Origin: Actinernus sp. WN-2022 | Lineage: Eukaryota > Cnidaria > Anthozoa > Actiniaria > Actinernidae | Reading direction: 5' to 3' | DNA: 64,000 nt | Assembly (NCBI GenBank): GCA_030867875.1 | Contig: JAOWCC010000577.1 | Coordinates: 151,706,344-151,770,343 of the forward strand | Part shown: piece after piece, positions 43,904-58,900 of the stretch | How positions within the stretch are numbered: the first letter of the stretch is position 1 | Layout of the letters: the number at the start of each line of letters is the position of its first letter | Notes under the pieces: model-generated | The model's database searches: none | What the model was told of the DNA's origin: nothing | The model's input: the letters and a program-made list of their open reading frames with translations, nothing else | Made by a program: the position numbers and the translations under genes

Positions 43904-46900
43904 TTATTTAAAGGCTAGACCGGCATTGAGGAAGTTGCCCATCACATTGGTTCCACAGTTGGCAGGATGAAATGCAGGAAAATCAATATTTGGAAAGGCT
44001 GCCTGAGCTGCGTTTAAACTGTAACAGTTGACCACACCTCGATCACTCGCCATATTTTTCGCTAAACATCCAGCTACAAGAGTGGTAGTCATGTCACCAA
44101 CATTGTTCTCTGCCACAAATACAATGGACTGTCTTGTCGCCGGGTTTGGATCACAGACAGCTTTCCAGTAGTATTTTGGTGCAATAACTCTGCCGTTCAT
44201 GTTGTATGCCCTTTCGTGATATATTGGCCAGTACCATCTCCAGGTCCTATGTGTAGCTGATCCATCTGAAATAAAACAAAACCACTTCAGTCAATCTTTA
44301 AAAAGCAGTATTCTAGTAAAATTATCTCATTTAAACTTATTGATAATTCAAAGCAATGTTATTTTTTAAAGTTGGCCAGCGTATCACGAAATGAGGTTTT
44401 AATTCCTAATTGCTTCTTTGGTGTGGTGAATTTTCTATCTTACTATATGATCACTTGTTAAAGACTACAGATGGATGGATGGATAGACATGCAGACATAC
44501 TGATAGACAACCATATTTAAACAGGGTGGCCCATTCCGCCACTATGCTTGTATCCAGAGGGGCTCGTGGATTTTCAAAAAGCATGCGTGCAAACATGGTC
44601 AGAGCATCTCGATCATAAGCAGTGCGTTAAAATGTGCGCAGTATACTCTCTAGCTAGATTGACTCGACATAATTATTTCCTAAAACACGTCAAAAGCAGT
44701 ACCAGGAATTAGTTTATACCAGTAGTTTTTTAAAGTTGCATTTAGTCGACCGTACGTCAACCAAAATGAAATTAATTCTAGACTCCGCGTCTGATTGACG
44801 GTCAGCTAAAGCTACTTGAAACTTCCAGGATTCCAGGCTCGCACTTCATCGAAAACAGCAATATTAAACTGCTGCGAGCTGATGTTTCAAGGGGCTATGT
44901 CATGGTACTGCGCATGTATCGAGTAATCGCCCGTTGGTGGCTGTTAATTGGATACAAACAGTTAAACTTCCCTCCCTCGATGCTTGATTGAAAGGATTTT
45001 AAATATTTTCCCTGGAGACTGTTTATATACACTGTTTGTTAGTCATTTTTGCACATTTGCTTTGTTTTTAAGCATCCCACATGGCCGAGAGGTTCGTTAG
45101 TTCATATCAAAATCGCTGGAAATAGCTGGAGTGTTTCCGGGCCGGAACGCGAATGTAAAGACAGGTACCGTGACGCAGCTCCTTGCAACTGGCTTGTTTG
45201 TCACACTAACAAATGTGCGCGCGAAGAAATCAAACGCAATGTTGATGTTTTTTTTTAGCTAATTTGAGGTTACAACAACAACAACGAATTCTTTAAATTT
45301 GATATAGATACGGTCCTCATTTATATCAATTTCTGCTTCGATTTTATCGGCCGAAATAGGTCTTATCGCCAAAATAAATGAATATATCAAACGTACATGA
45401 CTCTTTTCAACACCAACACCGACTAAAGACGGAAGGAATGAACCCTCGATGGAATCTCAGCCCGTTGAAGTTTCATCATCGGATGATGAGTCTGAAGGTG
45501 AATGGAAGGAAGTCAAACAAAAAGCAAAGAAGAAAAGAAAACAACACCAAACTGGCAAAGTCAACCCGACCGGCAATACCGCAGCAAAGCGCCCGAGTAC
45601 CGATAAACCAACACAGAATAGGCCAACAATCGTACTAGCTATAGGCGAATCGAGATTCCATCGTGCGAAATGTACAGGGCTGGCGCCTTTCCAACCAAGC
45701 CAGAACCATCACTAAATCATTTTCAGGAGCAACGATAGACGATATGTTTCATTACATTCGTCCCACGGTAGCAAAAAAGCCTGACGAAATTATCGTACAC
45801 GTTGGTACTAACGACCTCAGATCCGAAAACCTCTCTCCGAGGGACATCGCAGACAAGCTGACGCAACTCGGAAAGATGATCGAGAACGATTCGCCGAACA
45901 CAAAGGTCTCCTTTTCGCAAATTCTCTTTCGATCTGACGACGCTGCATTAAACGCGAAGGGAACTGAAGTAAACCAACTGTTCAAGAGTCATGCAAGAGA
46001 AAACGAGTGGACTCTCTTAGACAACACCAAACTTACTAGCACTCATCTAAACGCCAGTGGTCTACACTTGAATGCTGATGGGGTTAAACTATTCTCGAGT
46101 AATGTAATAAAGCATATCAGAAATAGCAATTGATCTGAATTACTCAAAGGTGAAGTCGTAGCAGCTAATGGTGAGTCAGATAATTCATCGATTCATAACC
46201 TAAATGCCCGCAGCTCCATTTTACCTAATGAGCGCGGATTTAAAATGGCATCACTAAATATTACAAGTTTGACAAAGCATATAGATGAATTGAGAATTAT
46301 GCTGTCTGACCAAATAATTGATATCCTCGCCCTTAATGAAACTAGGCTCGATACTTTAATCCAAAATAGCGATATTCATATAAACGGTTACAATATAGTA
46401 CGTAGAGATAGGGATTTAAAATGGCATCACTAAATATTACAAGTTTGACAAAGCATATAGATGAATTGAGAATTATGCTGTCTGACCAAATAATTGATAT
46501 CCTCGCCCTTAATGAAACTAGGCTCGATACTTTAATCCAAAATAGCGATATTCATATAAACGGTTACAATATAGTACGTAGAGATAGGGATCGAAAAGGT
46601 GGGGGAGTTGCTTTCTATATTCGCTCAAACATTAATTACATATTGAGATCAGACTTGCACCTGACAGATTTGGAAAATTTGTGTATTGAAATCTGCAAAC
46701 CAAGATCTAAACCTTTCCTGGTATCGACCTGGTATAGACCTCCCAGTTCAAAAATAGATATATTTAATCATTTCGAATTGCTTGTCCAACAATTAGATTT
46801 GGAGGACAAGGAATTTTATATTCTGGGAGATCTGAATTGCAATTTCGCTACAGATATCAGGGATAACAACACACACACACTCCAAAATATTATCGATATT

Positions 46901-49900
46901 TATAATTTAACTCAAATGATCGCTGAACCAACTCGTATTACTGCAACAACAAAATCTTTGATCGATGTAATATTAACAAACCGCCCAGATAGACTGACTC
47001 TCTCTGGAGTATCACATTTAAGTATCAGCGATCACAGCCTCGTCTATGCATATCGCAAAATAGCAATTAATTCTTCGTCCAAAGGCCCGCATAGCATTTA
47101 TTATAGAAAATTCAATCATTTCAACTCAACCCAATTCCGCAGGGACATTTCCCTTCAACCTTGGCAGTCACTATTGTGTATAACTGATGTCAATGAAATG
47201 TGGCGCAAATGGCAATAAGCACGCGCCACTAAGAACAAAACGAGTCCGTGCGGCTAAGTCTCCATGGATTACATCTGAATTGAAAGACTTAATGCGCCGT
47301 AGGGACCGACTGAAAATTAAAGCCATACAGTCTAATAACCTGCGTGATTGGGCTGAGTTCAAATTATCTAGAAACATGGTAAACAACGAAATTAAGAAAG
47401 CAAAGGCTTCCTACTATAAGGAAACATTTCACAATTGTGCTGGTGATTCCCGAAGGACATGGCAGACCATTAACGAGTTAAGCTCGCGCAAAGCGAACAA
47501 ACTTTCTAATATAAATTTACTCGAACATGGCGGTGATACACTTAGTAACCCTGCGGAAATAGCAGACGCTTTCAATGAACATTTTACTAATGTCGCCCAA
47601 AAGATAAGCGAAGAGCTACAACCTGCCAGAAATTCCTTCGAAGATTGTTTACCAGAGATCTCTCCAAATTCTGCATTTTCTATAAACGAAGTTGATAGCC
47701 TCCATATCTTCCAACTGATTTCAAAATTAGACAAGTCTAAGTCAACGGGCCTGGACAATATCCCAGCAAAATTGTTAAAAGAGTGTGCGGATATTGTTTC
47801 AGAATCCCTCTCTTGGTTATTTAACCGATCAATAGCCACTGGTGTTTTTCCAACCGAACTACAGTGTTCCAAAGTATCCCCGATTTATAAGAAAGGGAAA
47901 CACATTGACCCTGATAACTATCGTCCCATATCAGTCATTGCAATCGTCGCTAAAATTTTCGAAAGGCTTGTATATAACCAATTGCTTACTTATATCAATG
48001 ACAACAAACTCTTATCAAGCAAACAATCCGGTTTCAGACGTTTACATTCCACTTTGACGGCTTTGCTGGAAGCAACTGATGATTGGGCGCTAAATATCGA
48101 CCGGGGAAACATAAATGCTGTTGTTTTTCTAGACCTCAAAAAGGCCTTTGATACCGTCAATCATAGTATTTTACTGTCTAAACTTGAGTATTACGGTATC
48201 AAAGGAAAAGCCCACTTAAATCAACGCTCTCAAAAATGTTTTGTCAACGGGTCTTTGTCAGGAACACGCTATCTCAGTCATGGCATTCCTCAAGGAACAA
48301 TCCTTGGTCCATTGTTGTTTCTATTATTTATCAATGATCTCCCTCACTGCGTTTTAAACTCTACACCAAGAATGTATGCTGACGATACCAGTCTAACCTT
48401 CTCAAGTAATGACATTGATGTTTTAAGCAACAACATTGTATCTGATCTAGCATGCGTTCATGAGTGGCTTAGAGCTAACAAGCTAACATTAAATATTAGT
48501 AAGACAGAGTTCATGCTTATTAGTTCTAGACAAAAACTACATTCTCTATCACAAACCGTCATATCCTCTATAAATAATATTGCAATCAAGCAAGTCAAAA
48601 CGGCCAAATCACTAGGCGTGCATATTGATGAAAACCTGTCGTGGGAAAAACACATTGAAATTACGTCTAAGAAAATTGCCTCCGGCATTGGAGCCATAAA
48701 ACGTATCAGACCCTTTGTTCCATTTAAAGTATTACTAAGCGTGTACAATGCATTGGTCCAACCACACTTTGACTATTGTAGTCAAGTGTGGGAAAATTTT
48801 AACAAGGGTCTAAGTGACAAACTACAAAAACTCCAGAACCGTGCTGCCCGTGTTCTTTTAAACGCTTCATATGACTCCAATGCTGAACGATTATTCAAAA
48901 CGTTGGGCTGGAAGAATCTGAAGACTCAGAGGCTTATTCATTTATCGATAATGGTCTTCAAATGTCTAAATAATCTTGCTCCCGAATATCTTTGTTCTAA
49001 ATTCATAGCACGAAATGAGATTACTAATTATGTTCTTAGAGATTCTTCCTTCAAACTTGCTGTTCCATATCCACGCACAAATTATTGCAAGCGCAGCTTC
49101 AGCTATCGTGGAGCAACCCTATGGAACAGCCTGCCAAGTGATATACGGGAGGAAAAATCTCTAATATCTTTCAAGAATAAAATTAACTGCTACGACTTCA
49201 CAAATACGCCATTGTAATTAATTTAGATCACACGGCGCTCATGTAAAACAGGAATTAGTATAATAGGGATTATAGAGTTGTAGAGTAGAATTATAATTCT
49301 TTTATATAGTAGTATTTTAAGCATACCAATATTAGTAGTTTTTTTATAAGTAATATTTTAGTATACCAATATTATTAGTTTCATAATGTTAGTAGTAGTT
49401 TATATCACTATAATTAATATAATTATTATATCTTTTACTCCAAATGTTATACCTGATGAGCCACACCGTGTCTAAATAAAGATTGATTGATTGATTGATT
49501 GATTGATCGATTCAGGCACCCAAGGGAAAAAGAAAATTATTAGAATATTTGATATGGGTCAAAAAAGAAGGGGGAAAACAACAACAACAACAAACAGACA
49601 AGTAAAATGTTAATTGAGTGAAGATAATAAACAGTGATAAGCACCGCAAGTAGATAAATAATTTAAGTAGGTAATTAAGTATACTGTATCCACCACCTTT
49701 CACCGACACGGAGGTCAATAATTGTTTTAGTATATACCACACAAGTGAAAGGCAGCACCAAATAGTGGCAGAATATTTACCGAGCTGTGAAGCAGCGAGG
49801 TAGGTATTCCAAAAGCCACTATTCCCCGAGACAAGATATCCAGTGGTCGAGAAAGTTTGCTCATCAGCATTCAAGCCAACCAAGGAAAGGCTCAAGAAGA

Positions 49901-52900
49901 CATTTGCCACTCATGGAACACCCCCAAGGGTACGGTAGAAAGCAATAATGGATTACCATTCAACTCGAAAGAGTTTGAAAGCTTTGCAGAGGAAGAGGGA
50001 TTCCACCACCATCGTGTCACACCGGACCATGCCAGGGCGAATGAGGAAGCTGAAAGCTTCATGAAGGTTCTAAACAAAACAGCAAATAGCACACCTCCAA
50101 GGGAGAGATAGTACCCGAGAGTCGCTTATCAACCAGAGACTACGAATACAAGAAGAAACTGAAGCGGAAAGGAGCTCAAAACGGAAACACTAAGGAGCAC
50201 AACTTTGTAGTTGGAGATTATGTCCTTCTCACACAGAGGAAGAGGAACAAATGGTCTACAGCTTATGAACCAGCATTCTATATAATATTCAAGATAGAAG
50301 GATCCACAGTTGCAGCCAGGAGAGTCATGCACTGCTGGACGAGATGCAAGTCATCTACATTCTGATTTCTTCGCTAGTTTCACTTCTAGAGCACACAACA
50401 ACTTGAGAAACCTCTCATTTTATAGCTAAGGTTTCAAGTATTCGTTTTTATATCCGCTTGTGATGCGTAGCCCTTTCTATGTTGTTAGTGTTAGTTTGGA
50501 ACCGGCGTTGTTTTGAATTCACATTCAGCTCTGAGTCAAGATGACAAGTCAACTCCTTTCTTTCTTTGCTAGTTTCACTTCTAGAGCAAACAACAACTTC
50601 AGAAACGGCTCATTTTAAAGCTGAGGATTTCAAATATTCGTTTTTATATTCACTTTTGATGCGCCAGCGTTTTCTATGTGATCTATTAGTTTGGGAGTTC
50701 ACTTTTCAAACCGGCGTTGCTTTGAATTCAAAACAGTGAGCGATAGTCCTTCACACCTGTTCACACTTAGTTCTAGGTCCAGATGGCAGGTTAACTCGTT
50801 TCGTTCTTTGCTAGTTTCACTATAGGTACGCAGCTTTTGGGTCAAATCCCAATTCGAGTATCGGATCCACTTTTATTGACAAGCTTAATGTAATGCAAAA
50901 CTTCTGGACCCGGTTATTCGAAGCAAGGGTTAAATGGATGGTAAACTGAACAGATTACAATTACAGATGCGGTACTATACTATTGCTTCGAACAAGCTGG
51001 CTTTCCATAAACCCTTATACTCCCGCGCCCAGTCTCGAAAAACGAAAGCGCTAGTAGTTGACTGAAAGCGGTCCGAGGGTTCCTCGTTCCATTTAAAACC
51101 TATTAATACATTTTTACAGCTTTTAATTAATGATATATTACCTTTTAACTGTTAACTCTCTTGAGAATTTTTGTACAAGTTTTATCTATCAATCATAGTA
51201 AGATTGACAAGTTAGGCTTAGCGTTGAAGCGACATCAAATAGTCTCATGTGACTGCTAAGACCAATCAACAAACGATTTTCAAAGTGCATTGTGTAAGAG
51301 GACCTTATTTGAATATGTCCATAAAAAAATCGCCATTCTGCGCGATGAAGGTCGAGTGTTTTTTTACTGATTCATCTAGGTATTTCCATAGTACGGATGC
51401 TCTGTATGTGATTGACTTGCGTATAGCATCTGTGCGTGGATGTGGGATGACTAGTATGTGAACGCCTCTTAGAGAGTATGTATATTGTTCCTTAGGGCGA
51501 AGAGTTTATTTAGGAGTTTCTCTGAGTTGAGCGATTTGTGAACAAATGTTGATAGCTTATATTTGTAACCCCAGAACAGCGGATTCCAGTGTGCCTTGTT
51601 GATGACATCTGCACTGGGAGTGGTCCAGTCACATCTGTGGATGATCTTGGCAGTCCGAACATGCATCCTCGCAAGATCTTGAAAGAGGGTCGTGTTGCAA
51701 CTTCCCCAGATAATCAGTCCATAGGTGATGGAAGGCAGGATCACTTTAAAGTAAAATATCTCAAGACTGCTCAATGGAAGAAACCGTAGTGATTTAAGTA
51801 GATTACGTTTCTTGGCAAATTATTTTATTGTCTCTTGAAGATGCATGGTCCAGTTCAGCTTATTATCTATGTTAATGCCGAGGCATCTAGTTGAGTTGAC
51901 TATCTTGATGTTATTGTTGTTAATTCTGGAATGGGGCCAACGAATTGCTTTCTTGAAATAAGCATTGCTTCAAATTTTTAGGGTGTAATGTCATGGTATT
52001 GTTGATGCACCATTTTGCAAGTCCTAATGCTCTGTTGGTTTCTTTAACATTTCAATGTATGCATTTACAATTTGGGCAATATTGTCTGGTAGATCATTCG
52101 TATACAAACTAAAGAGAATAGGGCCTAGGATAGACCATGTGGTACTCCATATGTGACAATGGCGAATTGGGATTTTGCTTCACCAACTGTAGCAAACTGG
52201 ACCCGTTCATTTATGTAATCAGACAACTTATATGGTAAAATGGTGTGGGAGACTGAGTCAAATGCTTTTCGAAAATCAATGAATACCGCACACACGACTT
52301 TTTGATCGTCCAGAGCAGAACGCCATTTCTCAGTCATATGTAGAAGCAGAGGTTCGGTTGAGTGCCCTTCCCTATATGCCCATTGATGTGTACTGAGAAG
52401 ATTATGGTTCTGCACTGTGTGCTCTATAATAATCTTATCTGAGACACAACGTACCATTATTTTGTTTGGGATGCAGAGTATGGAGATGGGACGGTAATTC
52501 TCTCTCTCGGTGATATCGCCTTTTCTGTGCGTTGTCCTTAGGCGAGCACATTTCCAAGTCGCTGGGACCTTGGTCTCCTCCAAGTTATGATTAAAAATCT
52601 CAGTCATTGGGGGTATAATCATGGCTCGAGATAGGAGTCTTGGTTAGATTCCATCTGGTCCAGTGGCCTTGTGGGGATTTAGTGTTTCTAGGTGTTTCCG
52701 CACCGTTTCCCGAGTGATCGTTAGGGATTCCAAGGTTGGTGTAACTCTTGTTTGTAGTGATTGGAGAGGGATAGTCGATGGAGGTAGGCCGCTTAGAGCT
52801 TGTTTTTCACCAATTGTAGCAAAATACTGATTCAAGAGCTCTGCTTTTTCTGTATCATTGGTAGCCAAAGTCCCGTCGACTCTTCTTATTGCGGAGGAGG

Positions 52901-55900
52901 AGGATTATTACAAGGGTGTGCAGCTTTGTTTATTAACTTTGAGAAGGTCTTGCAGTCTCGTACATTTTCAAATTGATCAGCATAATAGTTTGCTTTGGCA
53001 TACCTTAGTTCATATGTTACTTCATTTCTGATGGTCTTGTATCTCTGTCGTATGTTATCATCATTTGATCTTTTCGATTCATTTAGTACTGATTTGTAAC
53101 GCAGATTCATCTTATGCCTGAGTTTTCCAGTAATCCATGGTAGTGACTGGCTTCTGACTTTATTTTGACGCGGAAGGACATTTCGGTAAACAGCTTTTTC
53201 CATGCCCAGTACGCATCATCTGCATTGTCAAACGCTTGAGAGACAGACCATGGAGCGTTTTGCAGATCCTTCTGGAAATGGTCTATATTTAGTATTTTGT
53301 AATTTCTAGTTTTGACTATTCTCGGTGGCGGTCTTATTGCTTTAAGGTTTAGAGTGGTCGAGACAAGTGCATGATCTAGTACTCTGTTCTCTAGCTTAAC
53401 CCATCTCTGCATATTGGTAGTAACCACAAGATCGATTAATGTAGCCGACGTATCGGTCACTCTGGTTGGCAACTAAACATCCAAACTGTAGAAAGATAGA
53501 CTATAGTTTATCAATTGGTGTGAAGCTTCGTTAACCAACTGAAGGTCCACTCTTTTGTGGGAGAAGTGCGGTCAAGTCACCAACGAGAACGAGATTTTTG
53601 TATTTTGACCAGGTCTTTTCAAGCTGTTGAGTAAATTCATCAAAGAACCCCGTTTCACTTCGAGCTCTATAGACAAGTCCTAAAACAAAATATGTTATCT
53701 TTGTATATAACTTAGTCCAAATGGCTTCTATTGCGGGACTTTCCAGATGCCGAAGGTGAATAGCTGCTAGGTGACTCGCGATATAGACAATACAGCCTCC
53801 ACTATCACTAGAGTAGATTTCGCATGAGTGGGACAAACTACGACATGTCCGCAACCGTGCTGTAACCGTGCTGTACCATATTTCTGTAATTGGATTGGAT
53901 CAGCAGGACAAAAACATTGGAAACCACTTCAACGTCATGGCACCGTAAGGTAACCGTGCTGTAGTCAATGCTGTAGTTTTGTCCCACTCATACGAAATCT
54001 GCTCTATCACTGGCGTTGGCGTTGGCTGATTGGCATTGGCATTGGCATCGGCCGCATTATTATTATTATGTAGTGGGGAGTGTGTGAGGAGTAAAAGCAG
54101 GGCCCCACCGGCTGTTAGCTGTAATACTCAGCCTGCTATAACGAGGACTTTGGTCCCCACGAAACAGTATTGTAGAGCGAAATATGAATCAACCAAAAAT
54201 TTAAATACTCCGAATCCTTAGTATATATATATATATATATATACACCCGTTTGCAAAAACACTGCTCTGAGATATATAGATATATACCTTTTGTTCTCCA
54301 TTGTTTTAGCTGTCAAATTTGACAAGAATACAAAAGGTATATATATTTTCAGTGCAGTGTTTTTGCAAATGGTCGCATTATCGTTATCACTCAGCTTACG
54401 TGTTCCTGTGACAGCATAGAGCTTTCGGGTGGTTCTCGCATAACTCTTCACGGCAGTTTCTAATACGGCCCAGTTACCACCGTTAAACTTCTGCCACTGA
54501 GGAGCAATGTTCGTAATAATCATTGTAAGATCTCGCTCAGCAGGAGTGTTAAAGTCGCCGTTTGGAGTAAGATGCCCTTTGGAGCAAAAATATTGCTTGT
54601 TCTGATTCCACGTCGGGTTTTGGGTTATTTGTCTGTTCGGATTATAGTCGTCAAGAGCTGCTTGTTTATTTGGAGCTAAAAACAAAAGATGAAAAAGGAC
54701 TCGAGTTACGAATTGTAGAGAGTAATATATATACAATAATTTTAAAATGATGACTTTCATGTCTTTATGAAAGATCGCATTGCGATCAGTTGAACATCTT
54801 CAATTGATCGTAATGCGAATATAGCATTTACATCTGAAACTTTGCACGATAATGTAGAATACCATGGTCTTCAAAATTGTGTGCGCGAATTTTGATATGT
54901 TGCTCTAAACAAATTTTTGGTATTTTTTCACTTTTTAATGCCTTCCACTGATTTTCGCCTTCAAATGACCACAAAGATTAATTTGTTTAAAGAAACAACA
55001 GCAAACTTTATTAGCATTCCCATATACAGCTATTTCAACCGATTAATGTTGTCTCAGTGGGAGATAGAGAATAAGGCATTTTAAAAATCTCGGACGGCTG
55101 TAGAAAGATTTAAAATCGTAACCATAACTCATTTGGGGCTGGGAATACACTAATGCCTTATTCTCTAATGTCCTATTTCCTATCTCATATCAATAAAACA
55201 GGAAGCAAAAGTGTCGTTTTGAACTTCCCGCGGCCATTTCCATATTAGGAAAATTCCATATTCCATATTTGGAAGAGCTGCCAGGATATTCAAAATGGCG
55301 GTTTCTAGGTCCCAGACCTCTAACTCGACACTCGTTGTTTGATATGTCCTAGACAACATTACTTGAAAAAGCTGTACATAAATGGTATTGCCATAAGATT
55401 ACAAGATATGTAAGATAAGGACAATTATAGCTAAGTAAGATATAATTTAATTAACTAACTAAATTGACTAATTTTGGGAGGCATTTCTAGTAATAGATTC
55501 CAAGGCCATATTGTTATAATATTATCGTGCAAAGTTCACTGATGTGAATGTAAATTCTCCCAACTTATGTTACCATAACAACACCTAACAAATTTACGGT
55601 TCACAGTTCAATGGAAACTCTTGCCGATTTTTAACACGGTGGGCATAAATGACCCCGAAATCGCCAGCATGACAGTCTGTATCCTGCCTGATTTTACAAA
55701 TTTCATTAAAAACTACTATTAAGTAGTTTAAAAAAACTCAGTTTAAAGGCGAACTTTGAGTAAGCAAAAATCAAAATCTCGAATTTTACTGAAAACGATA
55801 AAGTTTTCAAGAATTTACCTGTATAGATTTTTAGGGTTAAATGGAGCTGCTATATATATAGTTCCCCTGCAGTTCCATTTCGTTTTTTGTCAAGCTGGTT

Positions 55901-58900
55901 CGTGCGAATGTTCATGATTTTACAATTTACACCAAAAACAACGCCGCACAGTCATTTAAATCGACCGCAAATATGTGCTTATGTTTATCGTACAAATGCT
56001 GTTTGATACCTCCGTTGGTATTCAATGTAAAACTGTATTATGTAGTTATGATATAAAAATCATGTTTGCCGCGTAGCACTAGTAAGTGTAAATATGTTTT
56101 CTCTTTCCCTCGTAGGGCGTGCACACGTAGCATTACAGGTTACCACTTTACATCACATTCTTAAAACTGTATTAGCCTAGCTAAACGTTTCTCAAATGTA
56201 TGCAATAGTGCACATGAGACTGTCGAACCTCTGGTCAAACCTGTTGTGTATGTAAACGCATGGAAACCGGCTTTTCAAAACAAAAAGCCTAATTTGAAAT
56301 TAGACTATCAAACATTGGGATACTAGACAAAGCTTGTATCACGATGAAAAATAGATTGTGCTGAAGTAAGAACTTTCACCGATTATGACTTTCACCATGC
56401 AGTCTTACATTCATTTGTTTGTGTCTGTGTAAAAATGATTCTTTTCACTCTTCAACTTTCCCGAAAGTAGGGTTCCTCCTAGAGAAATGAGAAAGCAAGC
56501 TACTAACAGCATTTGTTTGTTCTGGTATATTTTAAAAGTATTCCTCAAGTGTGAAAACCCGTAGCTCGTAGTCACTCTCCCGCTCGCATCTGAATCCTTG
56601 TTGCTATAGAGACCCTGCTACTAAATCGCGAGCGCGCTATTTTCATGACGTCAAGCCAAGAATTGGCTGCAGCGATTACTGCATCAAGAATTGACTGCAG
56701 CGATTACTGCATCAAGAATTGACTGCAGCGATTACTGCATCTCGCCGTGAACCGTAAAATTCGTACAGACAATTTATCTGTGATCATTTTGATATATATA
56801 TAGGTTTCCCATGTACAGCCTGGCTTATTCTATTCAGTATGAAACAACTTTTAGTCTGACCCTGAAGGTTAACGTTGTAATGTCTCTTCCTGATTAATAA
56901 GAATGAGAGAAAATTAGAAGGGCATGCTAATGAGGGGAACATTGGACTGTCTGGCAGGTATTGCACTAACCTGCCATAACCCGGTGTTAACCCTGCCCGT
57001 TTTATGGCTCCCAAAAAGCTTTCTCCATATCACTTCTTCCATGTGGGATACTTAAAACCGTAAACGTGTGCTTGCTTCTTGAATATTTAGTCAATCACAT
57101 AATTACATTACATTTTACTGTTATCCTTCTCAACTGAACAACATACTTGTCCTCAGCGTTTTCAAAGTAACCTAATCCACCGTACTGAACTGAAAAATAT
57201 GGCGGCTGTACATTTGACCACAATTCCTTGCGAACCTAACACGGTCAAAATAACACGTAGAAATCATCTATTGTCTTCAATAACAGCTGTGGATTGGTAA
57301 CTGCATTTGTGCTTGCTTGTTTTTAATATTTAAAACCTCTACTGCGATTTTCTAACCGATTTAAAGTTTTTCGCGCGCAAAGGATTGTGGGTAAAATTAC
57401 CAGCCGTCATCGGTATATACGGTGGATTACTCGTTTCGGTAGTTTATCGTTGTGTATAGAAAACATGAACATTGCCATGTAAAATAGCATGTCGACATTA
57501 GTGAACTTGTGAAAGTTGAGTGATGTAGCTTAAAAAACAAAGTGAAGTTACAGCCATTTGAACTTAGAGAGATTTGTATGAAAAAACAACGGAGGCCTTT
57601 CTAGCCTCAATTTCAAGTTTTTCTGCATTAGAAATGGTCATAGCTCAACAGCAATTTTCCACATTCCTCTAAAACTCAAAACAATTTTGAAAGGGGTGCA
57701 AACATGGTGTTTCGCGCCATGTTTGCACCCGTTTCAAAATGTCGGAATTACATGCGCATGTCAGCCAACTATTTGACCTTGAGCGCCATTGATATCTTGA
57801 GAACGCGAGGAAGGTATGTACTACTAACATGATTGTATTATGTTCTAAAAGCAGTAAAACAATAAGCTTAAAATAGCTTGATTTTAATAGGAAATTTATA
57901 ATAACAACCGAGAATAAGGAAGTTTTGATTTTATAAGCATACCATTTGGTTTATCTGGTTAACAAGAACCCATCGAGAGATGTCTGTCGAACGACGTCTT
58001 TCGATTGACATAAAAATTCCGAGAGTTCGCAGTACATTTAAATCAGGTGTAAGGTTGGGCTTTATTATATTTGTGTGGATTTGCTCTCCTATCGTAGCTC
58101 AGTTGAAACTCGCGCCGTCGGTACATTATCAACTGTCTTACAGAGTCAAATATCAAAATATTATCTCCCCATACGTCATTTGTAATTAACCCCGATCCAA
58201 CCCAGACCCTCCCCGGATGGTGTGGATTTTACCGGGTAATAGTGGGATAAAAAACGTGATTTTGCGTTTCCCTAAAATAGAGATCTGTAAAACGAACCAA
58301 TAAACGACGTTACCATGTGCTCCTGTGTCAATCCGAAATTTAGTCCTACCACCGGCTCCTGCTCCAGCGGGAACCACGTGAGCTGTAAACTCGGCAATAA
58401 GCGTGTATTTGTTGTAGCACGAGACGTACTGCGCGTCAGGTGGATGTAACCCATAGCATAGTTGCACTTGATATCTCGAATTACAGGAGGCTGAAGGTGT
58501 CGCTGTTAGAACTCTTGCTGTCACCCATGCGTTAAAGAGGCAAGCATCAAAGTTGTTAGAGAAGGCATCTTGTGGGGTGGTGACTGCCGCTGGTCCAAAG
58601 GGCCAAACCCTTCTATAATTGTTTTCATCGCCTTGCAGTGTTTGATCTGATAATCAAATCAAATGAAAGCATCAACATAAGGGATCATTTCTGTTCCTGG
58701 TTCCTGTCTGGAAAATAGTTTCACATTAAAACTTGCTGCAAAAATTCATTTCTCTGTGTGGATTCAATGTAGTGATTTTGATTGATGAAAATAACCAAGA
58801 TTTCGATCTTAATGATAAAATGATTAATTCGAACAATCACGTTCAGGAAACCAGATAGCCTGCGTGCCTGGCAAAGCTGAGCGAAAAGCAGGTACATATG

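Larger units (their letters stand above)
44990..49508 (+). mobile_element. LINE with SGNH-esterase ORF1 (CR1/L2-like), in intron 3 of the nuclease gene
   Basis: ORF1 at 45449-46133, ORF2 at 46421-49217, and a 3' tail of GATT repeats (49481-49507) after AATAAA. Esterase-type ORF1 and a microsatellite tail are seen in CR1/L2-group LINEs. The 5' boundary is approximate. The orientation is opposite to the host gene, as is common for tolerated intronic LINEs. Confidence 0.8.
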
